From: Geodermatophilus tzadiensis
GTDB taxonomy: Bacteria > Actinomycetota > Actinomycetes > Mycobacteriales > Geodermatophilaceae
Reading direction: 5' to 3'
Length of the DNA: 64,000 nucleotides
Assembly (NCBI RefSeq): GCF_003002915.1
Contig: NZ_PVTG01000009.1
Coordinates: 1-64,000 of the forward strand
The notes below the pieces were generated by a model. It worked only from the letters and a program-made list of their open reading frames with translations. It was not told where the DNA came from and searched no databases. The position numbers were made by a program, and so were the translations under genes. Below, one piece after another: positions 16,129 to 25,025 of this stretch (its first letter is position 1; each line of letters opens with the position of its first letter).

Positions 16129-19100
16129 GTGATTGGGACCACGCCGACGCCGAGAGCCCGTGTAGTCACTGGCGAGCCGGAAGGAGGTCCCATTCGCGCC
16201 GCGTGGGCGCGTGCTCGTCGGCCGTTGATCGCGACCTTCTGGCGGCTACGCCGACGGTGGCTTCTCGACCGTGGTGCCGTGCACGTGCGACGTTGGGGTT
16301 CGTCGCCACGCGCAAGAGTGGGCATGGTCCTCAGCGCGCTGCTCACCCTCATCCTTCTAACCTGGGTGCTCCGCGGGATCATCGTCGTCACCTTCTTCAA
16401 CAAGAAGGACGTGGCGTGGTCGTGGCGCGACTTCAATCCGGATCTGGGGTGCCAGGACGTGCCCACCTCCTGTGCCGCGATCACCGGCGTCCTGATGCCT
16501 GTTCTCTTCCTGGCGTGGACGACGGTGCTCTTCCTGTTCTGGCGGCAGCGGCGCGTGCTGCGCTACTACGCACACAGGGCGAAGACGGAGCCGTACCGCC
16601 TCGTGCAGACCGCGGGGAGCCTCACCGACGAAGTCATCGGACGCGACCAGCTCTGTGACGCTCTGATCAACAACCTGCGCGATGCCAAGGCTCGCCGCCC
16701 GCACGTCGTCGTCGGATCGGTCGGTGTCGGCAAAACTGCGGTGCTGGTCCACCTCACCGCGCGTCTCGCCGCCAAAGGTGCGGTACCCGTGCCCATCCGC
16801 ATGCGGGACGTCCAAGATGAGGGACACCTCGACTTCTGCGAGCTCGCCCGCGTCCGTTTCACCCAGATCGTGCAGCCCGTCGTCCGGTCCTCTGCCGAGC
16901 AGGACCGGATCTGGCGGTGGTTACGGCAGCGGGCCGGCCGCGTTGTCGTGGTCGCGGACGGTCTGGAGGAAGCCCTCGCCGACGAGACGATGGCCGGACA
17001 GCGCGACAACCTAATCCGCACCGCGATTCGCAACGCAGACGACGAGGGACTGCCACTCGTCATCGCTTCTCGGCCGCACGACCCGCTGCGGGCCATGCAG
17101 GCGGCCATTACCGATCTGGAACCGCTGAGCGAGGAAGCGGCAATGCGTTACATCGCCGCTGGCGGCAGCTGGCGCTCCGAGGCGGTGCTGCTCGACCGCG
17201 TGGTGGAAGCGGCCAAGATGGGCGAGTCACCCCTCTACATGCGGTTGGCGCGGGACCTCCACCGTCAGGATCTCCTCGAGCCGTTGTGGCTTGAGGTCGG
17301 TGGGCTGGACGTCGTGATGCTGGACCGCTGGAGCTTCCGGCAAGATCTCCTGCAGGCCTGGTTGGACGCGCTGGTCGACGGCAAGATCCATCCCGAGCTG
17401 CCCATCGACCAGCGCACGCGGAAGGCGGTGATCGAGTATCTCTCGGCCTTGGCGTGCATCGGGTTGAGGTCGGACAGTGCCACAGTGGCGCTCCGCGACC
17501 TAGACCCGTTCCTGACGGCCGGATCAGCGGCTCAGCCGGACACTGAGGCGCGGCCCGATGACTCGGGCCGCGCGTGGAATCGCAGCGTCGCTGCCTACGT
17601 CGACGACCGTATCAAGCGCCTGCAGCAGGCCACAAACGACCGGCTGGACGTCGTCGGGGCTGGGGTCGTACAAAGCCCGTGGATGGACGTCCGCCTCGCC
17701 GCGACCTGGGGCACCCGGATGGGACTCGTCCGCGAGTACGGCCGCAGCGCACACGGCCCGGCCGGGGGAGGCACCGTTGCCAACGCCACCGTGCATTTCC
17801 AGCACAGCATCATTCAGGCGTTTCTGGGGTCACGGGCCTTACGCGGCGTCCTCGGTGAGGTGCGGTCGCCCGTCCCCTCTGGTGGCGGCACTGTCTCGGA
17901 ATCCTTGGCCGAGCGGAGGAGGATGGTTAGCGCGGCCCTCGACCGCTGTGGCCGCGAGCTGCTCATCGCCTTCGTGCTGAACTCGCGCTCATTGGACGGG
18001 CGGTGCAACTGCGTAGGTCCGGACGACGTTCCTACGGACGGGTGTCCGACGCGTTTGGTGAGGGACGCGCTGCAGAACAAGACACTCCGTCTGCTGGAAG
18101 AGGCCACCGCATTGCAGGATGTCCTGAAGCGCCAGGCGCGCCAAGAGCGTGAGGAACGACGGAGGATCGGCGAAGCGGCAGGGGAGGTCTTCCGGCACGG
18201 TCTACGACTCTGGGCCCTGGAGGTCTTCGGCGCATGCGTGGAGATCGCCAGCGTGGAAGCGGGGCCGGGCCTGGCGGATCTAGTGCATCTAGCCGAGAGC
18301 CATTGGGAGCAGTTCGGAGCGGGCGAGGATCCCGTCCGGCTTCGCGAGGAAAAGCTGACCGTAGTCGAGCAGTGCGGAGCCGCCGCCAGCCGAATCGGCT
18401 CGGATAATGATGGGCGGGGGACCTACCGGAAGCTCTTCGAGATCGGCTGTGCTGAGCCGGATTACCGCGTGCGACTGGCTATCGCGCAACGTATAGGAAC
18501 CGGCGGAGAACGGGCATTCAGCGCGGTCTACGACGTCATTCATCAGCACGAGATCGTCGTCAAGGGGGATCGGCCGAAGCGACCTCCGGCGGAAGAACTC
18601 ACGACAACCCCCGGGCAGCTCGACCCGCGGATGTACCGCGCCTGGTGCAGTCGTCACCAACGCGCGATGCAGCGGCGCGAGCGGGAGTTGGCTGACACGG
18701 AGGCGGAAGAGGAGCGGAGGCGTTGGTACGCCGAGACGATGCGGGCGTGGGTGCTACCGATGCTCGTGGACTCGGCGAAGTTGACTCGACACAGCGGCAG
18801 CCCATGGGACGACTTAGAGAACTGGATCGTCGATGCCACGAAGGCGAACGAGCCGCGCAACGGAAGGCTGCTGTCGCCAGGCGAGCGGTGCGACCTCGGT
18901 GTGGCGCTGGCCCAGGGCTTCAAGTACGCAGCCAACCGGCGGCCCGGCCCACACTCGAACCAGGAGAGCCGGGAGTTCTTGGTCAAGCAGGCGCAGGAGT
19001 TGCTCAAGCGCAGCTCCTACTGGTACACCCGGCTGACCCTGGTCCAGGCGCTAACTCTCTGGGCTCTCCCGGATGATGTGAGTGCACCTCAGGCCATCAG

Positions 19101-19830
19101 GGGTCACGGCGCGGACCCGGCGGGCCAGGTGAGGGAGTGGCTCAAGCTGGAAAGGGACCGCCGTGAGCACCCACTCGTGCAGGAGGCGGGCAAGCTGGCC
19201 GTACGCGCCTTACAGACCCGCCGTCCCGAACGCTTCCTCTGGGTGGACGACGGCGCCGTGGCCTCCCAGCTCGGCACGGAGGCTGGCTTCTCGGCACGGC
19301 CGAGGTTCCACAACCTCTGGATTCACCCCTCGACCGGATGGACCTCCCTGGACTTCAAGGCCCAGCAGCTCTTGGCCGACGCTCTCCTGCTACTGGTTCT
19401 CGGTGAGCGGGGCTACCGGCCGAAGGACCTCTTCCGGTTTCTCGAGCGGGTGACTTCGGACGAGTCGCGACTGCCGTCCTGTCTGACGCGGGACCGAACG
19501 AGACTGGACCCCGTGCGGGCGGTGGAGAGCGCGGTGACGCCGGGGGAGTTCTGCCGCGACGATTGCGGTCTGCGGATGTGTCCCTACCCGGCCAAGGCCG
19601 AGAAGTACATCCGCCTAGAATTCAACGAGCTGTTCTGCCTGCACCAGCGGGAGCTGCTCCGGACCTGGCAGCCGCGGTCGTGGCTGAACTTCCGCTTTCG
19701 TCGTAAGGCTACCTGGCAGCGACGCGTGCCGGTCGCCGGGATGCGCCGGTTTTGGGACCAGATGGGCGAACGGGCGCGGGACGTCGACCCGGACCACGTG
19801 CGCGTCTCGGGACGCAATGCCCATCGCTGA
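16129..19830 (+). CDS. Membrane-anchored STAND/NACHT-like NTPase
   Basis: A 1233-residue protein. Two hydrophobic helices at about 64-90 and 118-138 anchor it. A P-loop NTPase follows: Walker A GSVGVGKTAVL (Lys202), Walker B RVVVVADGLEE (Asp277) and a sensor-like VIASRP, typical of NACHT/STAND switches. The large C-terminal part (about 480-1233) is helical with charged stretches and may be a sensing superstructure. No separate nuclease or TIR effector domain is recognised. GTG start with GGGGGGA upstream. A GTGACG-type array precedes it. Membrane STAND proteins often act in phage defence or cell-death signalling; that role is inferred. Confidence 0.75.
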   Translation: MIGTTPTPRARVVTGEPEGGPIRAAWARARRPLIATFWRLRRRWLLDRGAVHVRRWGSSPRARVGMVLSALLTLILLTWVLRGIIVVTFFNKKDVAWSWRDFNPDLGCQDVPTSCAAITGVLMPVLFLAWTTVLFLFWRQRRVLRYYAHRAKTEPYRLVQTAGSLTDEVIGRDQLCDALINNLRDAKARRPHVVVGSVGVGKTAVLVHLTARLAAKGAVPVPIRMRDVQDEGHLDFCELARVRFTQIVQPVVRSSAEQDRIWRWLRQRAGRVVVVADGLEEALADETMAGQRDNLIRTAIRNADDEGLPLVIASRPHDPLRAMQAAITDLEPLSEEAAMRYIAAGGSWRSEAVLLDRVVEAAKMGESPLYMRLARDLHRQDLLEPLWLEVGGLDVVMLDRWSFRQDLLQAWLDALVDGKIHPELPIDQRTRKAVIEYLSALACIGLRSDSATVALRDLDPFLTAGSAAQPDTEARPDDSGRAWNRSVAAYVDDRIKRLQQATNDRLDVVGAGVVQSPWMDVRLAATWGTRMGLVREYGRSAHGPAGGGTVANATVHFQHSIIQAFLGSRALRGVLGEVRSPVPSGGGTVSESLAERRRMVSAALDRCGRELLIAFVLNSRSLDGRCNCVGPDDVPTDGCPTRLVRDALQNKTLRLLEEATALQDVLKRQARQEREERRRIGEAAGEVFRHGLRLWALEVFGACVEIASVEAGPGLADLVHLAESHWEQFGAGEDPVRLREEKLTVVEQCGAAASRIGSDNDGRGTYRKLFEIGCAEPDYRVRLAIAQRIGTGGERAFSAVYDVIHQHEIVVKGDRPKRPPAEELTTTPGQLDPRMYRAWCSRHQRAMQRRERELADTEAEEERRRWYAETMRAWVLPMLVDSAKLTRHSGSPWDDLENWIVDATKANEPRNGRLLSPGERCDLGVALAQGFKYAANRRPGPHSNQESREFLVKQAQELLKRSSYWYTRLTLVQALTLWALPDDVSAPQAIRGHGADPAGQVREWLKLERDRREHPLVQEAGKLAVRALQTRRPERFLWVDDGAVASQLGTEAGFSARPRFHNLWIHPSTGWTSLDFKAQQLLADALLLLVLGERGYRPKDLFRFLERVTSDESRLPSCLTRDRTRLDPVRAVESAVTPGEFCRDDCGLRMCPYPAKAEKYIRLEFNELFCLHQRELLRTWQPRSWLNFRFRRKATWQRRVPVAGMRRFWDQMGERARDVDPDHVRVSGRNAHR

Positions 19831-19870
19831 GGCGTGATCTACGCCGCGGCTTCGAGATCCGGGCGTGCCC

Positions 19871-20826
19871 TAGGGAGCGTCTGACGGATCACGGGAGCCA
19901 GGTCAGTAGCGCGGCGAGGTTGAGAGCGCCGGCGTAGTTGCGGGCGTGCTTGTCGTAGCGGGGTGGCCAGTCCGCGCCACTGTTTGACCTGGCAGAAGCC
20001 GCGTTCGACGACGTTGCGGCGGGCGTAGCGGCCGGTGTCGAAGCCGACCGGGCGGCCGCCGGCGGACCCCTGGCGGCGCCGGTTGGCGGCCTGGTCGCGG
20101 GGCTCGGGAATAGTGTGGGCGATGCCCCGGCGGCGCAGCAGCGCCTGATTGGCCCGACTGCTGTAGCCCTTGTCCGCGACCAGGTAGTCCGGGCGGGTCC
20201 GCGGCCGTCCCGGACCGGGCGGCCAGCAGCTCGGTGAACATGGTGGTGTCGTTGACGTTGCCCGCGGTCAGCAGCACCACCAGGACCCGTCCGCGGCCAT
20301 CGGTGAGCGCGTGCACCTTGGTGGTCAGCCCGCCGCGGGAGCGGCCGATGGCGTGATCGGCGGGCTCGGCGAGTACGACTTCGGCCAGCGAATCAACCTC
20401 CTCCGGGGCGCCGGCCACGCTCCTGATGGCCTACCCGCGGGCGGTGGCGGCGTTGCCGCCGAGGCGCCAGGCAGCCGCGCCGTGCTGGTGCACCCGCACC
20501 AGCGTGGAGTCCGCCGCCACCAGCCAGTCCAGCTCACCGGCGGCGTCGGCGTCGGCTTGGGCCCAGGCCAGCAACTTCGCCCAGGTGCCGTCGCTGCTCC
20601 AGTGGGTCAGCCGCTCGTAGGCGGTCTGCCAGGGCCGAAGGACTCGGACAGTTCCCGCCACGGCGAGCCGGTGCGGTACTTCCACGCGATCGCCTCGATC
20701 ACCTGCCGGTGATCGCGCCACCGCCCGCCCCGGCGTCCGGTCGAGGAGGGCAGCAGCGGCTCCATCCACGCCCACGCCTCATCAGAGACCACGCATCGAT
20801 GCTGTCGCATCGCCTCGTGACGTTCC
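19871..20826 (-). mobile_element. Second IS5-family insertion sequence, decayed
   Basis: The stretch is filled by a frameshifted IS5-type transposase distinct from the first element. Ends are uncertain. GGAGCGTCTG near 19874 and, on the minus strand, GGAACGTCAC ending near 20826 are a possible poor inverted repeat (7 of 10). It separates the STAND gene from the membrane-protein gene and may have been inserted between once-adjacent partners. Confidence 0.6.
19889..20810 (-). pseudogene. IS5-family transposase, multiple frameshifts
   Basis: Minus-strand frames in turn read MRQHRCVVSDEAWAWMEPLL, GGRWRDHRQVIEAIAWKYRT, TAYERLTHWSSDGTWAKLLA, LVAADSTLVRVHQHGAA and IGRSRGGLTTKVHALTDGRG, then in another frame end in LNLAALLTWLP before a TGA at 19891-19889. 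Several frame changes are needed, so it is inactive. The motifs (DST region, SRGGLTTK) are those of IS5 family transposases. Confidence 0.75.
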
Positions 20827-20848
20827 GGTGACGGAGGCACCGGATCAT
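20817..20848 (+). promoter_or_regulatory. GTGACG direct-repeat activator site, array 8
   Basis: GTGACG copies start at 20817 and 20828, and a -10-like GATCAT (20843-20848) follows after 9 nt with A2 and T6 kept. It lies about 80 bp before the membrane-protein gene at 20927. Caution: it abuts the IS5-type element, whose exact end is unknown, so the first copy could be part of the IS terminus. Confidence 0.5.
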
Positions 20849-20926
20849 CCGGTACCACCTGTTGCCGCTCGGTGAGTGCTGCCGAGGGTCGACACGGACC
20901 CGCGCTCCGGAGGGAGTGGCATCCCG

Positions 20927-22288
20927 ATGAGCTCCTCCCGCCGGCCTTGGCGCTGGTTCCGGACCCAGGACGAATCGATAGGGCCGCCACAGGCCGCGGC
21001 GGCCGCTATCACCGCGGACACCGCGATGACGCCCGACGCCGGGGGCGCGGGCAGCGGAGGCGACGGGGACGGGCGAGGCAACGGGGACGGGCGAGGCAAC
21101 GGGGACGGGCGAGGCAACGGGGACGAGCTGAGCGGGGCCGGGCTGAGCGGGGGCGGGCACCTAATCGAGCTGACCACCCGTGCCTGGCGGGAGGAGGCAC
21201 TGTCGCGGGCCGACGAGATCGAGACCCTATCGCAGTGGATCTGCCACCTGGACGTCAAGGAGCGGGGCATCACCGAAGAGAAGGCCGACAAGCGTGTCGC
21301 GGAGGCGATCCGCGGTCACGTCCGGGCGATCAGGTCCGCCGCCCACAGCGGCGGACCCTGGATGCGCAACGGCGCCCGCCTGGGTCGGGTGGCGAGCCAT
21401 CTGCACGCCGCCGAGGTCGACCTGCTGCGCCGCGCGCCCTCCACCTATGTGCTCGGCGAGGTGCCGAGCCTGGAAGCGCACGTCCGTCGGCACCTGCCGG
21501 CGGACGACCCGCGCCGTGTCCGGATGGAGGCGATCGCGCGCAAGGTCGCGGACCGCTGGCCAGCGGATCCCAGAACGGCGAACGGTAGGGCGACGTCCGT
21601 CGAGGCGACGGACAGCGCGGCAAGGGGGGCAGCCGCCGGCGCGGGGCTAGACCAGCAGGACCGCGAGACGATCATCGCGGTCGTGCGGGCGGCGAGCTCG
21701 GCCGCGGAGCGTGAGCAGCAGCGGATCCGGAGCTTCCGGACCATCGTCGCCGTGGCGACCGTGCTCCTGGTCGTGATCGCCGGCCTTGTCGCCCTGCTGG
21801 GAGCGCTGAAGCCGACCCTGATGCCGATCTGCTTCACCCCTCAGCCCACGCCGCCCGACGCGCAAAGGGTCGTGGTCTGCCCCACCGGGCAGTCGCCGCT
21901 CGACGGAGACGTGGACGATGTCATCCTCGACACCGTCGACGCGTGGGACATCCCGCTGATCGAGATCGTCGGCGTCGTGACGGCGGGGGTCACCGGCGCC
22001 CTCGCCCTGCGCCGCCTCCGCGGATCCTCGTCGCCCTTCGGCGTGCCCGTGGCGCTCATCGCGTTGAAACTGCCCACCGGCGCGCTCACGGCTCTGCTCG
22101 GACTGCTGCTCATGCGGGGCGGGTTCGTCCCCGGGCTGAGCGCGCTGGACACGTCGCCGCAAATCCTCGCTTGGGCGGTCGTCTTCGGCGGCAGCCAGCA
22201 ATTGTTCACCGGGCTCGTCGACCGGCAAGCTCAGACCGTCCTCGACGCGGTCGGCGGCAAGACGTACACGGCCACCGGCGGGAGCTGA
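20927..22288 (+). CDS. Membrane protein with helical N-terminal domain, unknown function
   Basis: A 453-residue protein. A low-complexity Gly/Asp/Arg linker (about 35-70, with three GDGRGN repeats) is followed by a charged helical domain to about 260. Next is a transmembrane helix (TIVAVATVLLVVIAGLVALL), an extracytoplasmic-looking loop containing two cysteines (ICF and VVCPTG), and two or three more hydrophobic helices. No enzyme motif is seen. ATG 20927 has GGAGGGAG upstream; a GTG at 20916 is an alternative. It carries a GTGACG-type array. With the STAND gene before it and a small membrane protein after it, it may be a partner in a membrane complex. Confidence 0.6.
   Translation: MSSSRRPWRWFRTQDESIGPPQAAAAAITADTAMTPDAGGAGSGGDGDGRGNGDGRGNGDGRGNGDELSGAGLSGGGHLIELTTRAWREEALSRADEIETLSQWICHLDVKERGITEEKADKRVAEAIRGHVRAIRSAAHSGGPWMRNGARLGRVASHLHAAEVDLLRRAPSTYVLGEVPSLEAHVRRHLPADDPRRVRMEAIARKVADRWPADPRTANGRATSVEATDSAARGAAAGAGLDQQDRETIIAVVRAASSAAEREQQRIRSFRTIVAVATVLLVVIAGLVALLGALKPTLMPICFTPQPTPPDAQRVVVCPTGQSPLDGDVDDVILDTVDAWDIPLIEIVGVVTAGVTGALALRRLRGSSSPFGVPVALIALKLPTGALTALLGLLLMRGGFVPGLSALDTSPQILAWAVVFGGSQQLFTGLVDRQAQTVLDAVGGKTYTATGGS
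21065..21118 (+). repeat. Three in-frame 18-bp tandem repeats
   Basis: The unit GGGGACGGGCGAGGCAAC is present three times without a mismatch, encoding repeated GDGRGN. It lies in the linker of the membrane protein. Perfect identity suggests recent expansion; copy number may vary between strains. Confidence 0.85.
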
Positions 22289-22293
22289 CGTCC

Positions 22294-22764
22294 GTGAGCG
22301 GGTCGGCTCAGCGGCCTGGTGGATCGCCCTCCCGGATTCGGAGGGCGGCGGATCGCGTGCGGGACGCGATCCTGCACCGTCCCGTGGTGGTCGGGCTCGT
22401 GGTCTTCGTCCTGTCGGGGGCCGCGGCCCTGTGGGCTTCAAGGGACGGACCCCTGTGGCCCGCCATGAGCTGGTCGGTGGTGCTGTCGCCGCCGGTCATC
22501 GCGGCCGCCTTCGGTCTCACGGCCTTCCTCGTCGCCCGTCTGATGAGGACGTCGGCGGAGGACGGTCGGATGGCGAGGCAACGCGCGGGAGCCTGGCTCG
22601 GGGTGCTCGTGGTCGGCGGGGCGGTCGTGGTGCTCGCGTGGAGCCTCGAGGGGTTGCGCCACTCGCCGCACGTCGGCGAGTGGATCGGTCTCGGCCTGGG
22701 GCTCCTCCTGGGGTTGCTCACCTGGCTGCTGCTCTGGGAGTTGCGCAGCAAGCAGCGGCGGTGA
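22294..22764 (+). CDS. Small four-helix membrane protein, unknown function
   Basis: A 156-residue protein with four predicted hydrophobic helices: VVVGLVVFVLSGAAALWA, VLSPPVIAAAFGLTAFLVA, WLGVLVVGGAVVVLAW and WIGLGLGLLLGLLTWLLLW. Short basic loops separate them. GTG at 22294 lies 5 bp after the preceding stop, so it is almost certainly co-transcribed with the larger membrane-protein gene. No known motif is seen. The gene ends close to a decayed rraA relic. Confidence 0.6.
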   Translation: MSGSAQRPGGSPSRIRRAADRVRDAILHRPVVVGLVVFVLSGAAALWASRDGPLWPAMSWSVVLSPPVIAAAFGLTAFLVARLMRTSAEDGRMARQRAGAWLGVLVVGGAVVVLAWSLEGLRHSPHVGEWIGLGLGLLLGLLTWLLLWELRSKQRR

Positions 22765-22799
22765 GCGGTCGACCCGGAGGAGCCGGCTTCCCCGGCGAC

Positions 22800-23232
22800 C
22801 TGCAACAAGCCTTCCGGGCGGAGCACGACGACGCCGTCGTCGTCGGACCAGACCCGGTCGCCCGGGTGGAACGTGGCACCGCCGAAGGTGACCGGGATGT
22901 CCTGCTCGCCCGCGCCGGTCTTGTCGCTCTTGCTGGGGTGGGAGCTCAGCGCCTTGATACCGATCGGCATGCCGGCGAGGGCGGTGACGTCGCGCACCGC
23001 ACCGTGGATGACGACCCCCGCCCACCCGTTGTCCACGCCCAGCTGGGCCAGGAGGTCGCCGAGGACCGCCTTGTGCACCGACCCGCGGCGTCGACGACCA
23101 GGACGGCGCCGTCCCCGGCTGCTCGAGCACCGACCTCAGCAGCGCGTAGTCCTCGTGGCAGCGGACCGTCCTCGCCGGGCCGGGGAACGGTTCGGTGCCC
23201 GTCGCTACATCGCCCTGGGCGTCGATCAGGGC
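22800..23232 (-). pseudogene. RraA-family protein relic
   Basis: The minus strand encodes FPGPARTVRCHEDYALLRSVL in one frame. In another it encodes KAVLGDLLAQLGVDNGWAGV, VIHGAVRDVTALAGMPIGI and DIPVTFGGATFHPGDRVWSD. These are the conserved blocks of the RraA / 4-hydroxy-4-methyl-2-oxoglutarate aldolase-like family. At least one frameshift lies near 23090. The N-terminus is missing where the IS3-type element begins, and the C-terminus runs on without a proper stop. It is a chromosomal-type gene destroyed in the island's decay zone. Confidence 0.75.
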
Positions 23233-23285
23233 GTCTCCGTCACGAATGTGATGGGCCGGCTAGCTGTACTGACCGGGGAGGTTGG

Positions 23286-23774
23286 TCAAGCGGCTGATAG
23301 GTGGATGACCTCCGATGCCGGTGTGGGCTGGTGGTGGTTATACAGGTGCAGCCAATCAGGAAAGGCCGTACGGCGGGCGGCTTCGCCGATGAACGACTGG
23401 GCAAAGGCCCACTCGCTGCCCACCGTCCGTTTGAAGCGCTCGACCTTGCCGTTGGTCTGCGGTCGGTAGGGCCAGGTGCGCTTCGGGTTGACGCCCAGCT
23501 CGGCGCAGGACATGGCCCAGTCGCGGCTGTGATAGCAGCCGCCATTGTCGGTGAGCACCCGGCGGGCGGTCACTCCACGGGCGGCGAACCACCCGGTCGC
23601 CTGGCGCAGCACGTCGGCGGTGGTTGGGCCGGTCTCGTCCTCGCCAGAGCCGGGGCGCCGCGGCGGGCGGCCCAGTCGTAGAACGCGGACTTGCTGACAC
23701 CGAGGATCCGGCAGAGACGGCGCACGCCGTAGGTGGCCTTCTCCGCAGCGATGAAGCCGAAGACCGCGCCCCGC
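23286..23774 (-). pseudogene. IS3-family OrfB transposase, deleted and frameshifted
   Basis: Near 23620-23770 a frame reads GFIAAEKATYGVRRLCRILG, the start of an IS3 OrfB. It then jumps to TGWFAARGVTARRVLTDNGG, CYHSRDWAMSCAELGV and YRPQTNGKVERFKRTVGSEW in another frame. This is the end of the rve integrase core with the second Asp and the Glu. Roughly half of the protein, including the first catalytic Asp, is missing, so it cannot be active. Confidence 0.75.
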
Positions 23775-24062
23775 TCACCGCCATGTCTCCCGCGAAGAAG
23801 ACCGCGGCTTTCTCAGGATCTCTTTCTCAGGTTCCAGCTCGGCCACGCGACGCCGCAGCCGGGTCAGCTCGGCCCGCTCATCGTCGCTGACCGGCTCACC
23901 GGGCGTGGCCCGCTCCCGCGTGAGCGCACCCACCCGGTTGCGCAGCGTGTCGTGATTGACGTCGAGCTCCCGAGCGACGTCACGGACCGGCCGGTGGTCG
24001 TCCACCACGAGCATCGCCGCCTGCTGCCAGAACTCGTCGGAGTACTTGCTGAACCTGCCCAA
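23775..24062 (-). CDS. IS3-family OrfA (helix-turn-helix protein)
   Basis: A 95-residue protein MGRFSKYSDEFWQQAAMLVV..., an OrfA-type helix-turn-helix (HTH_Tnp_1-like). It is followed by a Leu/Arg/Glu-rich coiled-coil segment (ERAELTRLRRRVAELEPEKE). The start appears to be TTG with GGAGG upstream. In intact IS3 elements it binds the ends and is fused to OrfB by a -1 shift. Here OrfB is deleted, so it is at best a residual DNA-binding protein. Confidence 0.65.
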   Translation of the reverse strand: MGRFSKYSDEFWQQAAMLVVDDHRPVRDVARELDVNHDTLRNRVGALTRERATPGEPVSDDERAELTRLRRRVAELEPEKEILRKPRSSSRETWR

Positions 24063-24125
24063 CCGGGACCTCCTCCCTGGCTGCTGCCAAAACTGGAGGT
24101 GTCCGGCCCGCAGGGGTCACTTCAG

Positions 24126-24680
24126 CCGCGGACCGCCCGCGTCTGGTGGTCGCGGGTGGGACGGTGGATCGGGCAGCTCGACCGCACCGCCGCGCACGAG
24201 GTGGTCACCTGGCGGGACCGCACGCCCGACGCCCTCCTCGAGGACCGCGCCCTGCTGAGCCGCCGGATGTCGACCGACGCCCCCAGCGGGGACGTGCCGG
24301 TCGGCCAGGCGGACTGGGACGCGCGCGGGTCCGCGAGCAGGAGGATCTCGTCCTGGCCAGGGGCCGCACGGTGCTGTCGGCCCTCGCGGTCCGGGACGGC
24401 CGGCTGGTCGCCGTCACCGACCTGCACATTCCGCTGGCGCAGCCGCACACGCCCGCCAGGCCGGCACGCTGGTGCTGGGCGAGCACCGCGGGCACCGGCT
24501 CGGCGCCCGGGTGAAGACCGCGGTCCTACGCGAGCTCGCCGCGACACTGCCGGAGGTCCGCCGCATCAGCACCCACAACGCCGGCAACAACCGGGCCGAT
24601 GGTGGCAGTCAATCAAGCGCTCGGCTCCACCGTCGCGGGTGCGCTGTCCACGTGGTCGACCCGGCTCTGGCCGGTGGGCT
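24126..24680 (+). pseudogene. GNAT acetyltransferase relic
   Basis: Plus-strand pieces in three changing frames read WRDRTPDALLEDRALLSRRM, VREQEDLVLARGRTVLSALA, AVTDLHIPLAQ, LVLGEHRGHRLGARVKTAVL, ELAATLPEVRRISTHNAGNN and MVAVNQALG. These are the ordered blocks of a GNAT acetyltransferase, including the acetyl-CoA loop (EHRGHRLG) and the NxxxxMxxVNxxLG signature. At least three indels disrupt it. It lies directly after the IS3-type element. Confidence 0.7.
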
Positions 24681-24910
24681 GCCATGCTCCGACCCGCCAC
24701 GGGGAGTGGACCGGGGTGCGCGGAGGCAGCCGACAGACTCATCGCGTTCACGCGCTCCGGGAGGTCGTCGTGTGTGGCCTCCGGGGTCGATGACCGGGAT
24801 GAGGGCTACTCGGTGGCGTCGGGAGCGGCGTCTTGAGGGGGGAGACGAACCAACACACCTCGTGCCGGGTCCGTTGCATCCGGGCGGACAGTCCAGCCGC
24901 GAGGCAACTC

Positions 24911-24923
24911 ACGACCAACAAAC
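24911..24923 (+). repeat. Direct repeat ACGACCAACAAAC, copy 1
   Basis: A perfect 13-bp direct repeat; the second copy is at 25120-25132, so the pair brackets the tRNA-like fragment 209 bp apart. Such short A/C-rich repeats occur near integrase attachment sites (arm-type sites). The function is inferred. Confidence 0.4.
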
Positions 24924-25025
24924 CACCCTCGACGCCCGACGATGGCCAACGTGAGCCGACGTGGTGAACCGGCTCTGACCTGCGTGTTCATCAACAATCA
25001 AGCGCCGCCGACACCCCCAAGATCA

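Larger units (their letters stand above)
23270..24119 (-). mobile_element. IS3-family element with internal deletion
   Basis: The element contains a complete-looking OrfA and only parts of OrfB on the minus strand. Possible ends are TGACCGGGGAGG at 23270 and, read on the minus strand, TGACCCCTGCGG at 24119; only the outer TGACC matches, so the ends are tentative. It sits between the rraA relic and the GNAT relic. Confidence 0.6.
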
